From Sycobia sp. Sy_11 (lineage: Eukaryota > Arthropoda > Insecta > Hymenoptera > Epichrysomallidae): 64,000 bases of DNA. The translations under genes were made by a program, and so were the position numbers. Where the stretch lies: NCBI GenBank assembly GCA_018907035.1, contig JACCIC010000028.1, positions 1,535,501 to 1,599,500 of the forward strand. The letters are read 5' to 3'. The notes beneath the pieces were generated by a model, which worked only from the letters and a program-made list of their open reading frames with translations, was not told the origin of the DNA and made no database searches. Shown one piece after another: positions 25,532 through 38,007 of this stretch (positions are counted from its first letter, which is position 1; each line of letters opens with the position of its first letter).

Positions 25532-27354
25532 CAATTAAAATTTGTTTAATAATTTTCAGATGGAATTAAAAGAATTTGAAGAAAAATTTAGAAAAGCAAT
25601 GATAGCAAATGCTCAATTAGATAATGAAAAGTCTTCCTATGCTTACCAAGTTGATTTATTAAAGGATAAGTTAGAAGAACTTGAAGAAATGACTGCTCAA
25701 TTACGACGAGAACTTAGGGAAAAGAATCGTGAAGCAGATCAGTCTAATCGTCTTAGTCAGAGATTGAAGGAAGATTTAGACATTTGTAGAGCACAACTTC
25801 TTGAAAGAGATTCTCTAATACAAGAAAATGGTTTAGTTATAGTAGAAGATGAAGGAAGTGATGGTGAAGAAACACAAAAAGAGAATGGACCTGTTTCTCG
25901 AAAAAGAGTGCTAGTCAGTACAGAAGCTGCCGAACTATTACAAAATGCTGGAGAGGGATCTTTAGGTTGGTAAAAACAGATTTAAAACTAATGTTGAAAT
26001 TATTGGATTTTTTATTTCATCATGCTATTTGTTATTAAATTATTTATATTTATGAGTTTTAATAATACTATTTAAATGTAATTCTATATTAAAAGAGTTA
26101 TTATTATTTAAATTTAAACTCTTTGTCTATTAATATGTTATACGGAATAAAATATTATAATCATCTATATTATTTATTTATCTAATATTTTACTTTTACA
26201 GATGTTCGACTGAGAAAATTTGCATCAGAACGAAAAGAACTGCAAGATGAAATAAGACATCTGAGGTTAGAAGTTGAAGAAGCAAGAAATCGAATGAGGC
26301 CAGAACGATCTTCAACCTCTGCATTAGGTAATTAATTTAATTATTTTTATTTGATATTTATGTTTAATTATTTGCATATGTTACTTTTATTTTATATTTT
26401 TACTTTGATTTTGTGATGATCAAAACAATTTTTCACTAAGGCTTGTCAGATTCAGAAGATGTTCAAAGAGAAGCTAATAAACTTTTAGCAGACTATAAAT
26501 TTAAGTTACAAAAAGCAGAGCAAGATATGTCAACTCTTCAGGCAACTGTAGCAAGGCTAGAGAGTCAAGTAATACGTTATAGATCTTCGGCTGAGGCTTC
26601 TGAAAAGGCAGAAGATGAATTGAAAGTTGAAAAGAGGAAACTACAACGAGAGGTAAACATATTTTCTAAAAAGTTTTAAAAAATGGATTAATTATTACTT
26701 ATTACTATTCTTAAGTAATTAAACATCAAGCAAATAATGCTAGAAACCTACAATTTTACTTTATCTAAATTAATTAGATCATAATATTGTATAAAATTAT
26801 TAAATCTACTTATACTCTTAGTATGTAGTAAGTTGAAAAATTATTAAACTAAATTCATGAAAACAGTTTAGACTAAATACAATTTATTTATAAAAATTCT
26901 TAGTAAATATTAATTTTTAATAAATCTAAAATTATACCAATATTATCAGTAGATTAATATTGATGACAATTATTGAATAAATAATTGAATCTTATGGTCT
27001 TGTCTGAAGTGACAAAATAAAACTATTTTTTATATACAATACACATTAGTGAGTAAAGAAATTGTGTCTTATTTTCTCATTTCACTCGCTTAACCATTAA
27101 TTGTGTTTAAAAATATCTTATGTGTAATAACAGTTTAATATTTCACATGTATTATTAATGTTCAAAATATATTTTAAACTTGAAATATTTGTTTTTTTTT
27201 TATTATTCAATTAGAAATAAAAATGTATATGAATTATTCACAGGTTAGAGAATCACAAGCTCGAGTTGAAGAGCTGGAAACAGCCAACTCACATTTACAA
27301 CGGCGTTTGGATAAACTCAAAAATGCTAAATCAGCCCTTTTAAAAGATCTTTGA
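24659..27354 (+). CDS. LRRFIP1/2-like coiled-coil protein, seven exons
   Basis: Family members (leucine-rich repeat flightless-interacting proteins) bind Flightless-I and take part in Toll-like and Wnt signalling and in cytoskeletal scaffolding. Exons: 24659-24742, 24956-25082, 25265-25404, 25560-25965, 26202-26327, 26441-26652, 27244-27354; phases join to 401 residues. The protein opens [12 protein letters not shown], then has a charged helix ([19 protein letters not shown]), a serine-rich segment with [12 protein letters not shown], and a long coiled coil ([24 protein letters not shown] and following) typical of the DUF2051/LRRFIP family. It ends in a leucine-heptad stretch finishing ALLKDL. 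Length is close to the short LRRFIP2 isoforms. The ATG is the first in frame; an upstream coding exon cannot be excluded. Insects usually carry one member, so LRRFIP1 versus LRRFIP2 cannot be decided. Confidence 0.88.
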
Positions 27355-27655
27355 TAATTTTCTGTGCTCATATATTGAGTTAATATAATTTGAAAAAGGG
27401 ATGACATGTAAATATAAAAATGAAAAAGTATATGCTTAGCAGAAAGGTGTGTGTAAGCTTAGTAATCGTAGACGTGTTTACCTGCGAAAGCGAAGCAAAA
27501 ATCTTCCCTTCCTTAAGACTAACTATGAATTCCATCCTTATTGTTTGATTTTCTATTTTTTTCTTTCTCTCCGCTGCGCCAATATTTTACAAAATAATTT
27601 TAGATCTATTTATTCACAGATTAGAATTATATAGATTCAAGACTTAAAATGAACA

Positions 27656-27661
27656 AATAAA
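27656..27661 (+). terminator. Candidate polyadenylation signal of LRRFIP gene
   Basis: An AATAAA hexamer lies about 300 bases after the stop codon, just before the inverted-repeat element at 27731. Position fits a 3' end, but such hexamers are common in AT-rich DNA. Confidence 0.35.
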
Positions 27662-27730
27662 ACAAAAATGAAATCAGTCTTTGAATATTTTGCATTATAA
27701 TATAAATTATACTTATGTCAACTGTTGTGA

Positions 27731-28523
27731 ATTAAATTAATAACTATTTTTATCGGTGTTACAGTCTTTATACAATAATATACATGATATAATATAATGA
27801 CAGTCTGACTAACCTTGTTTATAGTCACCCCTGTAGAATCTGAAATGTAAATACTACTAAAAATAAAATAATCTATATTCTATGTTAGTAAAGGACAATT
27901 TGACTGCCCCCATCATCTTAAATTTAAATTTACCGTAAATGTCCGACGTTTCGATCCGCTCTGGTTCATGGGTTAAACATTATCTCAAATCGTTTATTTT
28001 ACCAATTGGTATGGTAATATGTGTTGTATGTTATTTGTGGTATAAGTTAGGGTCTTTTATTTAATGTAATAGTACCTTTATTTCTTGTGCGTGTAGTTGT
28101 GCGAGCAGCACTGGCCTTGAATTTTTAGTACTTCGTTCAGTGTCTACTTTTGTTACACTTGAACTAGGTGTTTGAGATCGCTGACATCTTGCTGCTTTTA
28201 TTGAATTTGTTATTTTCTTTATATTAAAACTATTAGCTTCTAAATAAAAAAACCGAAGCGGAGAGGTTCGACATGTCGGACGTTTAATTTAAATTTAAGG
28301 CGGTGGGAACAGTCAGGTTGTCCTTTATTAACATAGAATATAGATTATTTTATTTTTAAGTTTTAATTAAAATTCATTTTTATTTTATTTTTAGTTCTAT
28401 TGCCGTTTCAGATTCTAGGGGGGGGGGGTGATTTTAACAAAGTTCAGTCAGACTGTCATTGTATTATCATAGTATATTATTGTATAAGGACTGTAAGCCG
28501 ATAAAAATAGTTATTAATTTAAT
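27731..28523. mobile_element. Non-autonomous DNA element with about 250-bp inverted arms
   Basis: The sequence starting attaaattaataactatttttatcgg at 27731 is repeated inverted up to 28523. The arms (27731 to about 27975, and about 28250-28523) share blocks such as ATAACTATTTTTATCGG, GACAGTCTGACT, AATCTATATTCTATGTTA and AAATTTAAATT. The right arm carries an extra block of roughly 45 bases. The interior (27976-28249) has no coding frame. Long arms and lack of coding fit a MITE or foldback element; no unambiguous target-site duplication was seen, so the superfamily is not assigned. It lies between the convergent LRRFIP and TPX2 3' ends. Confidence 0.8.
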
Positions 28524-29479
28524 ATTTTGCATTGTTTTACATTTTCGATTTTAGCTCGATTATTGTTGGAGTTTGCTTTTATATAAGTTTATAAATATTT
28601 ATTTTAAGGATCAAAATACGCATAAATAAGTATGTAAAATCACACATGAATCTTGAAAACGAAACGAATTAAATATTTAATCAAAAAATCAAATTAATAT
28701 TTAAATAAAAGTCTATATAGATTAAGTTTGCATGGATAATAAAAATCATATTTTCATTAATCAGTTTAGGCGCAGTATATTATAAAAGTCACATTACTAA
28801 TGCGAGCGAAACTCTAATTGAATACTTTTACTTTACAAATTTATATTTTAATTATTAGCGATTTTTTGTTTTCTCACCCGACATCTGTTTCTTGTTTAGC
28901 TGAAAATTATTTTTACTGTATTTCGTCTGTATTATAAAATGTTTCTGTATGATAATCGAAAAGCAAATGTACAAGTTATACTCAATTTAATGCGTTTTAT
29001 TACAATGTATAAAATATACATCTTTATCTTGTATGAAAAAGATGATGACAAATCTAAGGCATTTGTTTCATAAGCCTTATTTATTGTTTAAAACGCGAAG
29101 AAAAAAAAATATATATATGTATATCTTGTTTTAAAAACTCGTAAAATTTTCAGCCATGCATAAAATTGCATTTGTTGAAGCTGACAAAATCATGTTGAAA
29201 AGCTCTTTATTAAACAATTCATATTTACTAAAAAAGTTGACAAGTTTTTGTCTTTAATAATAAAAAATTTTCCATACACTTAAATAATATTAATGCTTGT
29301 TGTCAAAGCTGTAAATGCCATTTCTTTTGCAGTGTATACAATCTAGACTACCTAGCATAGAAAAATGAAAAATGGATTTTCAAAATCACATTTTTCAAAT
29401 ATAATAACCAACATTAATGATACGTTATATAACATACAACTTTTCTAAAATTTATAAAAATCTTAAAAATATCAGGATA
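28524..29479. other. Spacer downstream of TPX2-like gene
   Basis: AT-rich sequence without a recognisable gene; it should hold the 3' untranslated region of the TPX2-like gene, which is read from the right on the minus strand. Confidence 0.45.
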
Positions 29480-32317
29480 TCAATGTATGGACCCCTTATG
29501 TTTTGCCCAAGCAGGACTCTTAGCTTCTGTCAACTGCTTATTTGATTTAATGATATTGATTGGTTTGTAAATTGGCATTGGTCGAGCTTTGATTTCCGTC
29601 ATCTTTCTAAGTTCCAGTTTTTCTGCTTTTTCTTTAAGTATTCTTTCTTCTTCATTTTTTTTTCTTATTTCTAATTCTTCCATTTCTCTTTTTTTTATTT
29701 GTTCATCAAACTCTTTTCGTTGTTTAGCTCGTTTGTCTGTATTAAGTTCTGTTAAAACAGCAATACTTTTTTGTGAAATTTTACACTTTGGTTCAAGAAT
29801 TTTTGGTACGTTAATTTGAGTACGATTTTCCTGATTTTCAGTAAGTATCGATGGTGGAGTTAACTTTTTAGGTGCTACAAATGGAATCGATAAAGGTCTC
29901 TTAATTAAATTACTTTGTTTTGCGATATTTGGTTGTAACTTCTTTCTTACATGTTCATTTTCATCACAGGACTTTGTAGATAAATTTTCATTTGACCTTT
30001 TTAATAAATTATCTCTAGATCTTCCCCTAATCATTACAGGTTTAAATTCTGGAACCTTCTGTGCTTTAAAAATCCTTGCTTTTTTCTCTTCTTCAAATAA
30101 TTGTTTAATTTTTTCTTCCTTCTTTTTTTGTAGTTCTTTATTTCTCTGTTCAAAACTTAATGATCGTGCTATTGTCACTTTTGCTTTGCTAGAAGAATTG
30201 TTACTTTGACTTAGTTTATTGATTGGAGTTTTTACTACTGCTGGAACAGGACGAGCATGGAATTCAGCTTTGTTTTTTTGACTTTCCAATTCTTGCATTT
30301 GCTTAAGTTTTTCAAGTTTTTTTAACTGCAATGCTTTATTTCTAGCTTCAAAACTAAATGGACATACTTTAGTATTTTTCTTTTTTGTTTTACCTGGTTC
30401 CAACGGAATACCAAAATGTAAAATTTCCTCTTGCTAAAAAAAATTAAAAATTAGCTTAATAAAAATATAAATAAGTTTAAAGAATTCTGTATATAAATTA
30501 TTTATTATTATAAACAATATATTTCTTCTATTGAATTATCTAGTAAAAAATAATATTGAACAAATAAATACATAAATAAGTATTGAGGTATCATATAAGT
30601 TTTTTTTTTATATATTTTTTTTTAATTTTATAGAAATGAAAAACAATTTTATATCTTAGTAGTGTTATGAGTAATATATTTTTATTTGATGAATGTTCAT
30701 TAATTCTTTGCAGTGAAAGTATTTTAAATAAATTTTTAATATCATTGGGATTTTTACCTGAACAATAATAGTTTGATCATCGGTACTAACAATTGATGGC
30801 ACAGTTTTTGTCCGTTGAATACGTTTAATTTCCTGATTTTGTTTTGCAGGAGGTTGCCCTTTTTTTGTCTGGGTTAAGTGGAAAGGCTCTGGATTTGTAA
30901 CTTTCTTCTTTTCAACTTTTTTTAGCGGAGCAGGTTTTTTTAGTATGTCTTTTCTTACTGGATTGGCTTTAATTTTATTTTGACGTACTTTTTCTAATTC
31001 TAATCGTTCTTGTTCTTCTCTACTTATTACAGTGATAGGTCTAGTTCTATTTTTACATGTAAGTGCTGGTGAAATTGCTCTTGTTAATTTAAGTGATTTT
31101 CTTAATTGCTCTGTTCTTGTAGTTTTAACAGTAGTTGTATGGAATCGTTGTGGTGTTGCACGCTGGAATTTTGTAACAGCTTCTGCCATGCTTACATACT
31201 TGTTTACGCCAGTAGGTTTAGCCTTATGCATACTCAATCGATGCTGATTTGTGATACTCATACGGCGTTTTACTAGCCTGTGCCACGCATTACCTGTCAA
31301 AGTTGTTGCTTTCTTTTTGGAACCATTTCCTAGACTACTTTGCTGAGTTAGAAAAGATGAAACAACTTTACTTTTTACAATTTCTGTATCTTTTTTTGTT
31401 TTATTACTTTGAACTTGATTATCTGATTCTGCACCTGATTTATCATGAGAAATTTCATGTTCTGCACTTGTTTCAGTAACTTCTAGATGTATTTGTGAAG
31501 TTTGCTCATTTACATGATTTTCAAATTCTTTATTTTCTTGTTCATTATTAATTTCATTAATATTTTGCATTTCATTTTCTGAGTCATCTTTATGTTTATC
31601 TTGGTAGTCATCCTTGTGATCATCATGATTACACTGATTTTGATTAGCTGTAAAAGATTTTTCTTCTTCTATTGAAACATAATGGGATTCATTGAGATCA
31701 CTTTTAGACAAGTTATTCATGTGCGCATCTGCGCACATTGATCTAGTAACACGTTTGAATTTTGTTTGAAATGCAGGTGAATCTACCAAGCATGACTTAT
31801 TTAATGACTTATCACCAGGATGTTTTTTAAAAGATAATTGTAAATTGCTCATAGCTTCCATTAGTACATTTTCATAAGTGCTTTCTTTTATACTATTTTT
31901 TCTAGTGCAACTTTTACTTCTTTTTACAGATGCTACTTTTATAGGCGTTTTTGATAAATTACTTTCATTTGTGTAAGACGCATCGTTTAATGGATGCTTA
32001 CTAAAGTTATGGCTTTTTGTTGATGCATTCGGAGAATCCAAATCTTCGCATTTTAATTTTTCTCTATATTTTAGTTCAATATTTCTTGATAAGAAATAGT
32101 CATCTACAGAGATTTGAGGACTGGGTCCAATCAAATCTGCCCACTGTGGTGCATCTAAATCATCCATTAGGCGTACAGCTAATTTACTTATATTTAAAAA
32201 ATTTGAAATAGGTTTCGGTGTTGAATGTACTTCAGATATCTGGTGTATTAAAACAGACTTCACTTTAGTTTCATTAGATGAATCAGCATAATCTATAAAA
32301 TGTGATAATATATTCAT
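29480..32317 (-). CDS. TPX2-like spindle assembly factor, two coding exons
   Basis: TPX2 binds and activates Aurora A, is released from importin by Ran-GTP, and promotes microtubule nucleation at the mitotic spindle. Coding exons: 32317-30758 and 30433-29480 (minus strand), 837 residues from the upstream ATG. Near the start, MDDLDAPQWADLIG followed by VDDYFLSRN resembles the TPX2 Aurora-binding motif (a DAP-type motif, then an acidic-aromatic element). The middle is acidic and asparagine/glutamine-rich. The C-terminal half has the repeated TPX2 signatures: NPEPFHLTQTKKG, PFSFEARNKALQLKK, EFHARPVPAV, SFEQRNKELQKKKEEK, FKAQKVPEFKPV and KARPMPIYKP, in long basic helices. The true start may be the ATG at 32167 (MDDLDAPQ), because an acceptor-like site at 32294 suggests an upstream 5' exon ending with the donor near 32715. 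Confidence 0.83.
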
Positions 32318-35139
32318 AAATATAAAGAATGTTTAAATTATAATTTAAACAACAATTATTTAAATAAATTAAAAAACATAGTAAATATGTCAATTACAGG
32401 ATAATAAATCTTTTCCTTTAATGAATATAAATGTAAGCTTAGAATTATCAGCTGTAAATAACATATATACTATTTTACTCTGCATAGCATTTAAATTTCA
32501 CTTCTATATAAGCTTATTTAGAAATTTAATTAATTTATTAAATTGATGATTTTTATTAATTTTTTCATAAAATACTAATCTTGTGGTTGTTTTTATAAGT
32601 TTTATTTGTTTACATAAGAGATTCATTATTAAAGTCATGAGAATAATGTAGGGAGTGAGGTCAAAAACGAACTTCTCATTGATCCATTTTGACTATGTAT
32701 CTAATTTTACTTACCATTCTTGGTGTTCTCAACTAATTTTGGGAGATACGACCCCACGATGTCGGCGTTATAATTCAAAAATTGAGAAACGCTAATCTTA
32801 CCTAAAATTCACTATTAAGTTGATTAAACAAGAATATTGCTTACAATAAATCATAAATAAATTAGCTTTTTCTCTTTAAGACATACATTCCAGCGATGGC
32901 TCTGAATTAAACGGACACGACACGACTAGATCAAAAATTTAAATGCAAAGCGATGATCTCATTGGTTGTTTCTGGTTTTGTTTATTACGGGCGGGCAGCC
33001 CTGGAATCCATTTTACTGGATCTGGATAGCCAATCATCAATGTAAGATTAAGCACGTGACATGTGGCGGCAAATATGAACTTTTTTTAAATATCTTAATA
33101 AGTTTAACTACATTTTCTTTATACTCTGAGAAAATTATTATAGTTAATATATCGAGAATAAATCAATAAAATAATTAAAGGTGGATTCAAATTTTTAAAC
33201 AAATAATAAGTATTTAGTTTAGTTTAGAATATGGTAGGGTTTATATTATAGAAATATATTTAACTGATATATACACTAGTTTTTGATTAGACTTTTATTC
33301 AATATATAACTTTATCGCTGTCAATGATCCAATGCCTTACTGTATATCATATCTGTTTCATATGGGAAAATGGGTTATTATCATTGCATTTATAGTCCGC
33401 TGTTCAATGAAATTCCATCCTAGTCACGTGATGGTCATATGCCAGTCAGTCAGCGCAGGAAAAGATAGCCAGACCAGGCCAGACCCAGACCAGATATTTT
33501 ATGACTAAGCTATAGTGAAAGCGAATCTTGCATTGAATTTATATCATTCTATTAAGAAAAATTAAATTTAATAAATAATGGAATTAATCTATTAATTTCG
33601 AGAATATGAGAAAAATATTAAACGCAACATGCTCAATACTTGTCTACTTGTAGAATTATTCACTATGTCGGTGCAGCGCCACCATAGCGAATCAGAGAAC
33701 TGTAGACGGTAAAAGGACAAACTCGCTAGCATGCGCTTATATAGGCCTGTTATAAATATTTAATATTAATATAGGTACTCATGGTTCGGACGTTAAGTAT
33801 AATTTTTTATAATAAACTCTTTATATCATATTAGTGGATAAAAATATAACTGTCCATTAAAAGTAATGTTTTGTACAAATGTACATTTATATAAAATCAT
33901 AATATTTTCCCTGCATTTTTTGATGAATCAGCTGATCGAGAATGGATATAGTACTGCAGGCTGGTTTTGCAGCTGTCACTCACGACACTTAACATATTTA
34001 TATTAGAAATTATAATAAAGAAATATATATTATAGAGAAAAAACTTTATTAATATTTTTTACTACAAAATTTGTATTCACATTGATTGTCGTACACTTAA
34101 TCATTAAATATTTATATCGTTCTTACAGTTTTTTTTTTTTACAAATAAATATAATTATATTATAATATATTGACAGCTAGACTGTCCTTATTTGTAATAA
34201 CATGCATAGAATCCAAAATTTGAAAATTGCAATTAATGTAATTATTAAAGAACAAAATCTGATTGTATTATAACGGAATACAATTCTAATGTTACACTAC
34301 AAATGCAATTTTATTATAAAGTAAAATACTTATAATGGCAATAAAGTAACTTGAATGAACTAAATGAATTCATTATACAATTAATCGTATATTACTTTTT
34401 ATTATACTATAATTGTTTTTTAAATGTATATCTTTCAAATTTTAAAGTTTTTGCAATAAAGCTCAGAACTACCAGAGATAATTAACTTATTATCTCAGGA
34501 ACTACTAATATAACATAAACTTGTGGAAACTGAACTTGGTGAACCTAACACGGTTAACGTTCGCGTAGTGTTAGCTTTCGTGCAAGAAGCGACTAGCAGT
34601 AAAAAGTTTTTTCATTAGCAGCATCTATATAAGAAAAAATATTAAGTAAATAAAAAATGCTATACTTGTTGCTCTGTTATATTTTTTAGGATGTATTTTC
34701 GAAAAAAGTGCCTCTCCTTGCATTAAAAAAGACAAATGATTTTGTACGACTTTTGTTGCACTGATTATGAATATGATACTTTAAACTGCTTTAAATAACC
34801 GCTAATTTCATTTATCATGGTGAAATTATAGTGAAAACCATCAAAAGCGCAAAAAATATAGTTTATAGTATTTACCTAGAAAATTAGGAAAATTTTAACA
34901 AAATATTTCAAATAAAAATTGTAAACCATGTCAAAATTCATGTAATTAGTTGTATGCCTTTAATCACTATAGGTGATATTTTCTGAGAAAAATCAATGCA
35001 AAGAAAAGTGCCTCCCCAACAGGGCAATAATATATTTTAGTGCATTTAGCAAAAAAACACATTTGTGTGTGTTGTGAAACGCTGCATAAGAATATAATAT
35101 TCAGTATAACCGCATCTTTCTTACCGCGTGTAAAATGCG
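32318..35139. other. Intergenic spacer, no gene recognised
   Basis: AT-rich sequence. A donor-like site (reverse strand aatg|gtaagt, near 32715) could end a 5' exon of the TPX2-like gene. A direct repeat, AAAGTGCCTC(T/C)CC, occurs at about 34705 and 35005, exactly 300 bases apart, meaning unknown. Confidence 0.4.
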
Positions 35140-35490
35140 GTCTACATAAAAATAAGATCTTTGTTAATGCTTTCCAGGCTTCGAGGGATGATTATATTTT
35201 TTAACTTTAAATGCGATCTATTTAAAATTACTGTCATTGTTGATGATGTCCGGGCTTCGATGAATGGTCATTTTTTATCTTTTTGTTTCAATTATAAATG
35301 CAGTCTGCATAAAAATGTGATCTTTGTTAATGCTGCCCAGGCTTCCAGGGATAATTATCTTTTTAATTTTAAATAAGATCTGCATAAAAATACGATCTTT
35401 GTCAATGCTATCCAGACTTCGAGGGATGGTTATTTTTTTTAGCTTCAAATGAGGTTTGCATCAAAATGCGATTTTTATGAAAGCTATCAT
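35140..35490. repeat. Degenerate tandem repeat, about 75-95 bp unit, four to five copies
   Basis: The same word order recurs: gcataaaaat, gatctttgttaatgct, ccaggcttcgagggatg, gttatctttttaatttt, aaatgcgatctgcat. Copies begin near 35145, 35228, 35310, 35385 and 35461 (last one partial). Unit length varies and copies have diverged, so this is an old minisatellite or satellite fragment. It lies just left of the dead transposase and may belong to the same element, but that is only inferred. Confidence 0.7.
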
Positions 35491-35944
35491 AGTTCATTCT
35501 GTGGATATTTTGTTATTTACAATTAAGAATAGTACAAAGTACAATACTTTTTTATTTGCTTAAAAACTTGAAAATCACAGCACTAGTTTGGAATGGTTGC
35601 GAGAAGTTCATTTAATCCCTTCTATACGATTTTATAAAACACATATGATCTTCGATGGATCTTCGATGAGTATCGTTACGCGTGTGGGCGTTGTTTTTCT
35701 TTTTTTTTGTACACAGAGACAAAAAGCAAGGTTCTTCGGCATACATGCGCTGTAGCTGAAATATACATGGTGATTGAGATCCCACATTTCTCCAGCTGCA
35801 TGTATATTAATTACTTATAGTTTCGCGGTCAATACTGTACATTTCTGCAATCTATGCGCGAAGGTAGCATTGTGGAAAATGAAGAAGTTTCATCTGAAAG
35901 TAAAGCTGATCGCTATTTAAGTTTGCATTGTTGCCCCTGATAAA

Positions 35945-36405
35945 CACGCTGAAGGTGAAGGTTGTATTGGAGGCACTGGTGAAAGAGGTATGAAAGGGTA
36001 CGCGTAGTTCCAAGGATCGTCGATTATTGGAATGGTACAAAGGGGACATCCTTTCAATTATCGTTTGGACATCTGTCCTGACAATAAAAGAGATCAGAAT
36101 ACATTTCTTCATTTAATTAAGATGCACTTTATTGAAGGGAGCGACATCCATACTGATTGTTGGAAAGGATATGATAATCTTCAAGATCATGGACCGATCC
36201 ATAGTACTATTAATTATTTAAAAATTGTTATTGATCCTGACTCTGGAAGCCACACACAAAATATGGAGTCCTCTTGAAGACGGCTACCATCAATGATTTC
36301 AAGAAAAGGCGTTCATCATGACATCCTTACAGATCACTTGTGTGAATTTTTAATGGCGACGCTGTGTTATAGAATTAAAACTTGGATCCATTCGCACAAT
36401 TAACA
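35945..36405 (+). pseudogene. Decayed Merlin/IS1016-type transposase fragment
   Basis: Several short blocks in the plus strand resemble the DDE domain of Merlin (IS1595/ISXO2-like) transposases. GMVQRGHPFNYRLDICPDNK comes first, then a stretch ending HFIEGSDIHTDCWKGYDNL (the family's G-S-x-I-x-x-D-x-W-x-x-Y signature with its aspartate), then HSTINYLK and DPDSGSHTQNMESS (compare the G-x-H-T-N-x-I-E region). A stop falls where the family has tryptophan, followed by a tail ending DILTDHLCEFLMATL. Upstream blocks are interrupted by stops. It is therefore a dead copy that cannot encode an active transposase. Ends and inverted repeats were not found. Superfamily identification rests on motif recognition, not a search. 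Confidence 0.65.
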
Positions 36406-37323
36406 GATGATATCAAGATAGCTTATCCCGGGAAAGGTTAATAAGTAGCAAAAGTAAAATTGCTTTAACATAGACACAAACATAGAGAGAAACAGATACC
36501 TACACATACGTTCAGGCACACATATGCTACATGTGCATACACTCATATACATAGACTCACATGGGATTAGTCAGCCTTTCGCATCCATGTCGTTGATCCT
36601 GGATAACGCCAAGAGGAGATTTGTAATACGAGTTATTTTGTAGGTTTTTTTATGGTTTTCACCATGATAATGAAATCCGCGGTTATTTAGAGTATCATAT
36701 TCGTAATCAGTACAACAAAATAAAAAATAGAAAACTAGTTTTCTTTTAGTAATTCAAGGGGTACTCCTTTCTGAAGTGCATCCCTGCATTTATTTTCTGA
36801 ACAACGGAAACTTATATCAGAAATGTATATAAAGTGATAATCTGGAACGGTAGTGACCAATAAGTTTTTTTGCTGTATATCAATAGGATTATCAAATATT
36901 TCAAGCTTATAGGCACATATGTGAATGGTAGCATACATATTTGCACAATTTATCACATTAAATGAGTTAAATTTTTAAGACCCCTTTGAAAGCTTCTGAT
37001 TGATACGGCACCGCATGAAAGTGCAAGACATTTCGCCCATATATTTTGCCTTCTCCACTTTGCGAATATACGGCGTGCGCTATAGTCTGCTACATTCTTA
37101 TCATAGGCATATAGTAGACCGCGTGCTTAAATGGGCGTTCTGAAGTACACATTGAAGGACAGAGATAGGCCTGGAGTCGTGCTTTCTCTCTTGCTTCGGG
37201 GAAAGAGTAGGGAGGCAGCCCAATAATAACAATGGTATAGAGTATAGAAGAAACATATATTTCTGCTGCGTATATGTCTACTGCTACTGTTCCCCTTCTT
37301 TCCTTTTCTCCCCACTTCGTCGC

Positions 37324-37328
<5 letters not shown>

Positions 37329-37359
<31 letters not shown>
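37329..37359. repeat. AG dinucleotide microsatellite
   Basis: Near-perfect AG run about 650 bases upstream of the alkaline ceramidase start. Confidence 0.9.
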
Positions 37360-37364
<5 letters not shown>

Positions 37365-37454
37365 GACTCCCTGTATTGCTCTCTCACTTTGGTTTGGACT
37401 TTAACTCTGTTCCCAGAGCGCGCAATTTAATATATAAGTCTATGATCCTTGTTG

Positions 37455-37625
37455 CATCAGCTGCATCTGCGACTGCATGACGGCTGCAGCCTGCAACATG
37501 CAACGATTATCAGCTGCATAAACCGATGCAGGGACTTGCACTGTTTACATTGTTGAAAATCTGCTTCAGTCGTTAGCACGGCCGTGAGTTAGGCAGTATC
37601 GTAGAATAAAACAGCTGATCCATTG
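37455..37625. promoter_or_regulatory. Cluster of CAGCTG E-boxes and TGCA palindromes
   Basis: ATCAGCTGCAT occurs twice (near 37456 and 37509) and CAGCTG a third time near 37612, with GCTGCAGC in between. CAGCTG is a known bHLH-binding E-box core. The cluster is 380-550 bases upstream of the alkaline ceramidase start codon, so a promoter-proximal role is plausible but inferred. Confidence 0.3.
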
Positions 37626-38007
37626 GATAAAAATTCGCGTTAGATTTTTATTTACTGTCAGACGTCAGTGTGTCCCTGAACTGAAACTCTAAACTTTTTT
37701 TTTAATAATCGTGACATATAACGCTGTGGATAACAAAGACATACTTTGATAAGTATATATATGTACATATATTTAATAATTAGTATATCAGATCATTTCT
37801 TATTTGTAATTGCTAGAAGTTAGATATTTATTGAGCGTAAGTTTATGGCAGATTCTTGAAATCAGGAGTTTTGCGAGTATGTATATGTATACATCTATAT
37901 TATGTTATAAGTGATATATATATAGTGCGGATACGTTTTTATTACGACTCCAGTGCATAACAAAGAAAATTTCTAGAAGAGTGAACAAAGGATTGGCAGA
38001 ATACGAA

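Larger units (their letters stand above)
36406..38007. other. Spacer and probable promoter region of alkaline ceramidase
   Basis: It contains CA/TA-rich simple sequence (36480-36560), an AG array at about 37329-37359, and a compositionally distinct stretch at 37400-37625 rich in CAGCTG and TGCA palindromes. The latter is a plausible promoter or 5' untranslated region for the gene starting at 38008. Open frames in the interval have no recognisable domain. Confidence 0.4.

Noticed and set aside
35161..35376. 71-codon frame over the degenerate tandem repeats
   Set aside because: Repeat units differ in length by amounts not divisible by three, so it is not a coding repeat.
36735..36956. Reverse-strand frame right of the dead transposase
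   Set aside because: No motif of transposase or other family could be seen.
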